64,000 nucleotides of DNA from Membranipora membranacea (lineage: Eukaryota > Bryozoa > Gymnolaemata > Cheilostomatida > Membraniporidae): assembly GCA_914767715.1 (NCBI GenBank), contig OU612070.1, positions 5,041,501 to 5,105,500 of the forward strand, written 5' to 3'. The first letter of the stretch is position 1, and the number at the start of each line of letters is the position of its first letter. Shown one piece after another: positions 59,265-64,000 of this stretch. The translations under genes and the position numbers were made by a program. The notes under the pieces were generated by a model, which was given only the letters and a program-made list of their open reading frames with translations, had not been told where the DNA came from and searched no databases.

Positions 59265-59830
59265 CAATAAGCACTCCAAACTGTGCAGGCTTATTGTGTT
59301 CAGTCATATCTAATTTTCAGCGACCGCTGATAGTGATATTGTCTCATTTGGAAATTTTGCAGCAGTCACCGATAGTGGTAGTTTTCTAGTCTTTGACCCA
59401 TCCACAAAATTCAGTATAATCCCACAGTATATTTTTTTTTTGCTAAGTAGTGTAAGAAGTGGTTAGCTTACATTGCTCTACTAATTTGATTAATTTTAAC
59501 GTATACTGCAACCAGTCATATCTAACTTTGCAATGCTCGCTGATAGTGGTAGTGTTTTTAATTTTTGTCGTGCCCACAACAATTAGTATAACTCAACTGT
59601 ATATATTCATATTTTTACAAAGTAGTGATAAGAAGTGGCTAGCTTCATGGCTGTATTTGTGTCGATAAGCTTTAGCTTATGCTTTAATCAGTCACATCGA
59701 ATATGGCAGCAATCGCTGATAGTGGTAGCCGATAGGTTTGGTCGTGCCCTCAGAAATTAGTATAATCCCGCAGTAACAGCCCTCTTTTTTGTCATGTAGT
59801 GATAGAAGTGGTTCAGTACAGGGCTGTATT
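59265..59830 (+). repeat. Tandem array of ~170-bp units with CGCTGATAGTGGTAG
   Basis: Three diverged units share CAGTCATATCTAA, a GCTGATAGTGGTAG core, an ATTAGTATAAT(C/A)CC stretch and AGTAGTGATAAGAAGTGG. They lie between the THAP exon and the right arm of the P-like element and occupy the place where transposase exons would be expected. Confidence 0.75.
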
Positions 59831-60598
59831 TGTTTTGAAAATTTTTATCTCATAAAGTAAAACAGATCTAATATAATTTGGCTGGTATTATACCCTGCGT
59901 GTCTTGATTTACTATATTATTTCATTCATGAGAGATTACCAAAGACTTTATATATATATATATATATATATGTCACGTACCCTAGCTTTATCATACATAC
60001 ATATCTGGAGTTGGCATACTCAATTTACAGCACAGATCTATTCTTCCTCATGAAGCGACAATAAAATTTGCAGTAAAATCTTTTAACAAGGAATCCAAGC
60101 TGAGCAGGTTGTGCTCAGTCATGACTAGGAATATTTATGCAAAAATCTATGATGATGGTGGTGGTGCTTTGATCTGGCTCATCCAACAAAGTATTTGTGA
60201 AACTGTGTTGTAGGTATTCTGTGCATTTGAATAGTAGTGGTAGAAGTGTTAAGGGTAAATGGCTGTATTTGTTTTAATATTTATTCGCTAATGATCGTAA
60301 CTTATCAGGTCTGTTCTCGCTTTGGATTCGCCTAAGGAGTCAATTTTTTATACCATCTCGTGCGGAAAGGTCTTTTACATAAACTCACAAATTTTCTCAG
60401 TGTTTAAATAATTAGGAGCCGGACAAGGGCCGATATCATGCCCGGCGTCCCTTGATTTTTCACATTATTTCATTGAATGGTATATAGTAAACGATGGCTC
60501 ACAGCACAAACTAATTACGTCATGTCGTGCTATTTAAGTGGGACAGTATTGAATGCTATTGGCCTGTCTAGGTAGTATATTAAGTCTATGGTAATAAC

Positions 60599-61944
60599 CA
60601 ACTCAAAATAAACATCTATCAGACTTGGATGTAGAATAAAAGCTAACCAGATCATTGCTATCCCTTTATTTTATGGCCATCAATCATTTTTATCTTGTAA
60701 GGAAATTTATTGTCCAAAGTTTCCACTTATCCAGTCACCATTTATTAAGGTAGCTGTCAGGTATTAATTATTGTTGTAATTAATTAGGTTTTGATTGCTT
60801 GCACTGATAAAAACTACTACACGCTGTCATGATCTCAATTTATGGGTAGGTGAGTTCCAGTTCCAGCAATATTTATTTTGTGTCAGTGACTGAATCTAGA
60901 ATTGTGTATAATCTACATAATAAGTTTCAACCCGAATTGTGTCCTGTTATATCTCTGGGTGTATATGCTTAGACTTTTGTGTGTTCACAAATATTTATTT
61001 AGCGCTAGTCTTTTTTATTTAAACTGTCACGTCTAGGTTTTACAGCTGTTAAATCACTGCAGTTCTATGGATATAGACCTGATGCTATTTTCAGGGCTCT
61101 TTGAGCCATCAAAACACCTGCCGATTCGCACTGAGCCCGAAGGATCAAGTGTTCAAGGTGGCATGCATATTTTGAGGGCGAGCCAAGAGGTGACAACTCA
61201 GATCAGACCTCAAAATTCACAAGGAAACATGGTGAATATAAACTAGGGGCACTGAAGATTATCAAGGGAGGTAACTCTGCAAAAACCTCCCCGTCGGTAG
61301 TTGATGAAATCAGTTTTTCAACTGTTTTAGATTCAAGCGAATTCACTGTTCCCTTTGCCATTTGTTTTATTTCAGATTAATCCAGAAGTAAAATCATATT
61401 CTTCTTTGATCGGTGATCAAACCAAAAAACTCAAAGGCACTTCAAGCAGACCCAAATACCCAAAATTCAACACCTCCAGCGAATCCACAAATCACGTATA
61501 TCTCAAACTCCAATAATCAACTATAATGACAACTACATTTGGGTGTCAATCACCTGTTCTCAAGAAAGTGCTCTTTCATACCTCTACCCCCCCTACTCAA
61601 AAAGTGTTATGTTATGGTATGCTTTATTTTTGTATTTCTTAGTAAATAGTACGTGACATTAAATAAATCAAGACATGTCTGATAAATAAACGATGTGACA
61701 TGATAAACAGCCAAAGTGCATAAATTTTTTTTGGGTCACTTTTAGTTGCACAGTTTCATTACAACACCCATTTGTAGAGCTAAAATTACACCAAGCAAGT
61801 TTTTACACATTTCGATTTTAATCTTTTCAGTTGTCAGACATGAAAATAAAGACGGGTCGTCAGCAATTGAGAAACCAATTCTTTGTTCCATTGTTTTGTG
61901 AACGCGACCCTATTGCAGCTAGACCTGGCTATTAAGCAGTACAG
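60599..61944. other. Intergenic, 3' flank of the cGAS-like gene
   Basis: No gene seen. A minus-strand AATAAA at 61623-61628, 317 bases past the cGAS-like stop codon, is a candidate poly(A) signal. Confidence 0.4.
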
Positions 61945-64000
61945 TTAAAGCCCATTCAGAAGTTCTATGAAGTCATTTTTGTTGATAAGACGCTTGAGAT
62001 AGTTTGCTGCCTCTCGTAGTGGTGCAGGTTTATAGCTGCTTAGTAGATTAACCTCTTTGTTATAATACAAGGTCATCTTCTGGTTTTGCAGACACTCCAT
62101 TATCAGCTTTACCATATCTTTGAACCTGCAATGTTTTAGAGTAAAAGTCAGTTAGAAGAGGCTCAAACCCTCATATTATAAAAGGGCAAGGCTTTAAAGT
62201 AAGAAATCAGAATCTTCCAGGATCATTGGTTTAATATGATGAGAATCAATACAAAGTGACAAAGAAGAGACAATATATATTTTCATGTTTACAGAAAAGA
62301 CCATCAGTAATTGCAAGTTGTGGATAGTCGCATTATTTGATTCAAATATCTCACAGCAAAGTTGTGTCCAATCCCAAATACAGTATCACAGAGCTTGAAT
62401 GGCATCTTGCAATCACTTTGTCCCGTTTTATGTCACTTTTAATAAAATATAACCAACAAAACATTGAAACGTTAATCAGAAGTCTCTCTTTCCATTGGTA
62501 GCATCAATTTAATCTAGTACTACCCTGATAAGCGTGACTTGTCTGTGTATGATGTACCTACCTTTCACTAAGCTTTACCCTCTCCCAGTCTGCTGCTGAC
62601 ATGTGTACATCACTCAGCTTAAACAGAATGTTTTTGAAGAAGTAGCTTGGGGGTTGTCTTAGCTGGGATTGATGTTTCTTTATCACTTTCATAATCCTCA
62701 AAAGGATTAACTTCCTCCTAAAATATGCTAAGTCAATTTATTTATATTGAAAGTGTATTTTTTCTCAAATAATTGACTGTTTGCAGGACTTTGAAACCTA
62801 AACTCCAAAACAGTACACCAACCCAGGTATTCCAGAGCTAAGGCACCATAGGATTGAGGTGAACAGAAGAGATCATATTGTCTTAACAGGAGGGGATAAC
62901 TCGCGGTAACTTACGGGGTAATTTGGTGAAACTCTCTGAGCTTTGCAAGCTCTTTACGTGAGTATGACAGTCTCCAGTACTCAGACGGATCAGGCACCGA
63001 GTCTTTGTAAGGCTTACCAACAAAATCATGTCCTCCGCTTCAATAGACAGAGAAAAGAAACCCATGACAATTAGGCATATCGGTGTAAGCAGAGTAAAGA
63101 GACTGATAAAGCTCTGTCTAGTTGCTGACGATTATAGTATCGTAGCCTTAGCTCTGTGGTGATTTTTCTTCTACTGATGCAGAACTATCATTACAAATAT
63201 CAAAGGGTGATTTTGACTTAGAGAGGAAATAAAAACCCCGAGCTATAAAAAAACATATGAGATTTCAAGTACCTGTTTTCAACATTGTCAGCCGTCACAC
63301 AGACCACTATATCGATGCTGACAGACTCTCCGTTCCACCGAGCCTCCAATGTAGTAGCCGGACCACTCACAGAGCGCGTTACTCTTACATCATGTCCTTG
63401 AAAATCAGGTACTGTATCTTTAGAGAGAGTCCTGTCAACAGCTTTCTGTATAGCCAGCCGTGCCTTTTAAAACACATTGTTAGCATTAATAAAGTACCAA
63501 AAAAAACCTTTTGCTAATTTGTTTCCTCTAACATTTTCTATGCTGAAGAGATTCAAAACTCAGAAGGTAATATCTGCTACAGGACGCGATATTATGAGTG
63601 GGTCTGCAGAGCCTTGCCAAGTGGAATTAAGTATGTAATAATGTATTGTCCACCATATTAATATTGTGCCAGGTGCATTGCATATCAGTGTCAATACATG
63701 CAAGTTAACTTAGCTGTATTTCAAAACCATAGCTGAACGCGAAACACTTAAATCATACAATATTGTTATCAACATTGTTGTGCGTGAAATTTAAGGTAAA
63801 TAACACCTGTTCAAGTTTGACCATAGCATCTTAACACTACGCTTAACTGTCACCTTGCTGGTTGAGAGATATCCTTTGTCATCCAAGAGGTTTTCTGGGC
63901 CACCTTTAATCTTCCTCCAAGCAGGGTCTCCACACCCATCTGCCATGGCTGATGAAGTTTTGACGTGGTTGTGCTTCGTCTTCGGGATCTCAATACAAAA
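61945..64000 (-). CDS. Mab-21/cGAS-like nucleotidyltransferase (cGAS-like receptor candidate), 3' part
   Basis: Five exons: 64000-63854 (5' partial), 63463-63273, 63037-62915, 62717-62562 and 62125-61945. All introns are GT-AG with matching phases (0,2,2,2), giving 265 residues. Features match the cGAS/Mab-21 fold: an IEIPKTKH strand, LLDDKGYLSTSKARLAIQKA (the region joining core and spine helix), GPATTLEARWNGESVSIDIV with the third catalytic acid, EYWRLSYSRKEL (cGAS has TWRLSFS), LILLRIMKVIKKH, then SYFFKNILFKL, DWERVKLSERFKDMVKLIMECLQ and YYNKEVNLLSS. The cGAS zinc-thumb cysteines are absent, as in most cGLRs. The first catalytic acids (G-S plus E-x-D) should lie upstream of the window. If intact, it would sense a nucleic acid ligand and make a cyclic dinucleotide; a non-catalytic Mab-21 role is the alternative. 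Confidence 0.9.

Larger units (their letters stand above)
57277..60590 (+). mobile_element. P-superfamily transposon with THAP exon, long inverted arms, 8-bp TSD
   Basis: Termini CATAGACTTAATATACTA followed by CCTAGACAGG are identical on both ends. GTAATAAC flanks both sides (57269-57276 and 60591-60598). Inverted arms of about 780 bases (57277-58052 and 59812-60590) include a second internal terminus-like motif beside TA microsatellites (57895-57912 and 59951-59971). Between them are two coding exons for a THAP protein and a three-unit tandem array. An 8-bp duplication, CA-starting ends and an N-terminal THAP domain are the P-element combination. The catalytic RNase H-like region is missing, so the copy is not autonomous. 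Confidence 0.85.

Noticed and set aside
1-64000. CRISPR arrays, bacterial operons, rRNA genes
   Set aside because: None seen. The tandem repeats are minisatellites without unique spacers, and gene structure is eukaryotic.

Overview
The window is metazoan nuclear DNA, probably from a marine invertebrate. It is AT-rich, with short multi-exon genes using GT-AG introns of about 100-720 bases and a very high load of transposons and minisatellites. Nothing in it is bacterial or viral in layout. I cannot name the phylum from sequence alone.

Three host genes can be read exon by exon, all on the minus strand. (1) At 764-1528 lies a three-exon gene for a 78-residue secreted peptide with a TATA box and a poly(A) signal. 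(2) At 52032-55089 lies a six-exon gene for a 289-residue TLC-domain membrane protein of the TLCD4/TMEM56 type, whose C-terminus has become a threonine-rich tail encoded by a GTT microsatellite. (3) At 61945-64000 lies the 3' part (five exons, 265 residues) of a Mab-21/cGAS-like nucleotidyltransferase, that is a cGAS-like receptor candidate. Its 5' exons lie beyond the window.

Almost everything between is mobile DNA, often nested. From left to right: a foldback element built of inverted minisatellite arms (5118-6253); GTAAG-type and GC-rich minisatellites (7583-8970 and 15070-15840); a P-like element with an 8-bp target duplication (10529-14621) that itself holds a tRNA-type SINE broken by a 127-bp hairpin element; decayed LINE fragments; a small Ty3/gypsy element (25930-29824) whose pol gene carries a triplicated foreign insert with its own stop codon and poly(A) tract; two neighbouring copies of one LINE (35465-39257 and 39370-46851), one broken by a CACTG-ended element and the other by a 5054-bp element that carries half a RecQ helicase gene; a telomere-like G-rich minisatellite (47285-47745); an hAT-like element (50344-51702); a LINE directly upstream of TLCD4 (55126-56595); and a P-superfamily element with a THAP exon (57277-60590).

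Target-site duplications make the nesting order readable. Two recurring terminal families stand out. TAGTCTAAGTGCTCAG ends with 9-bp duplications occur at 14107, 40405 and 43653. CATAGACTT ends with 8-bp duplications occur at 10529, 44374 and 57277. The most biologically interesting items are the cGAS-like gene, the RecQ-carrying 9-bp-TSD element, the THAP/P element with its 36-bp minimal relative, and the gypsy element with a captured polyadenylated transcript.
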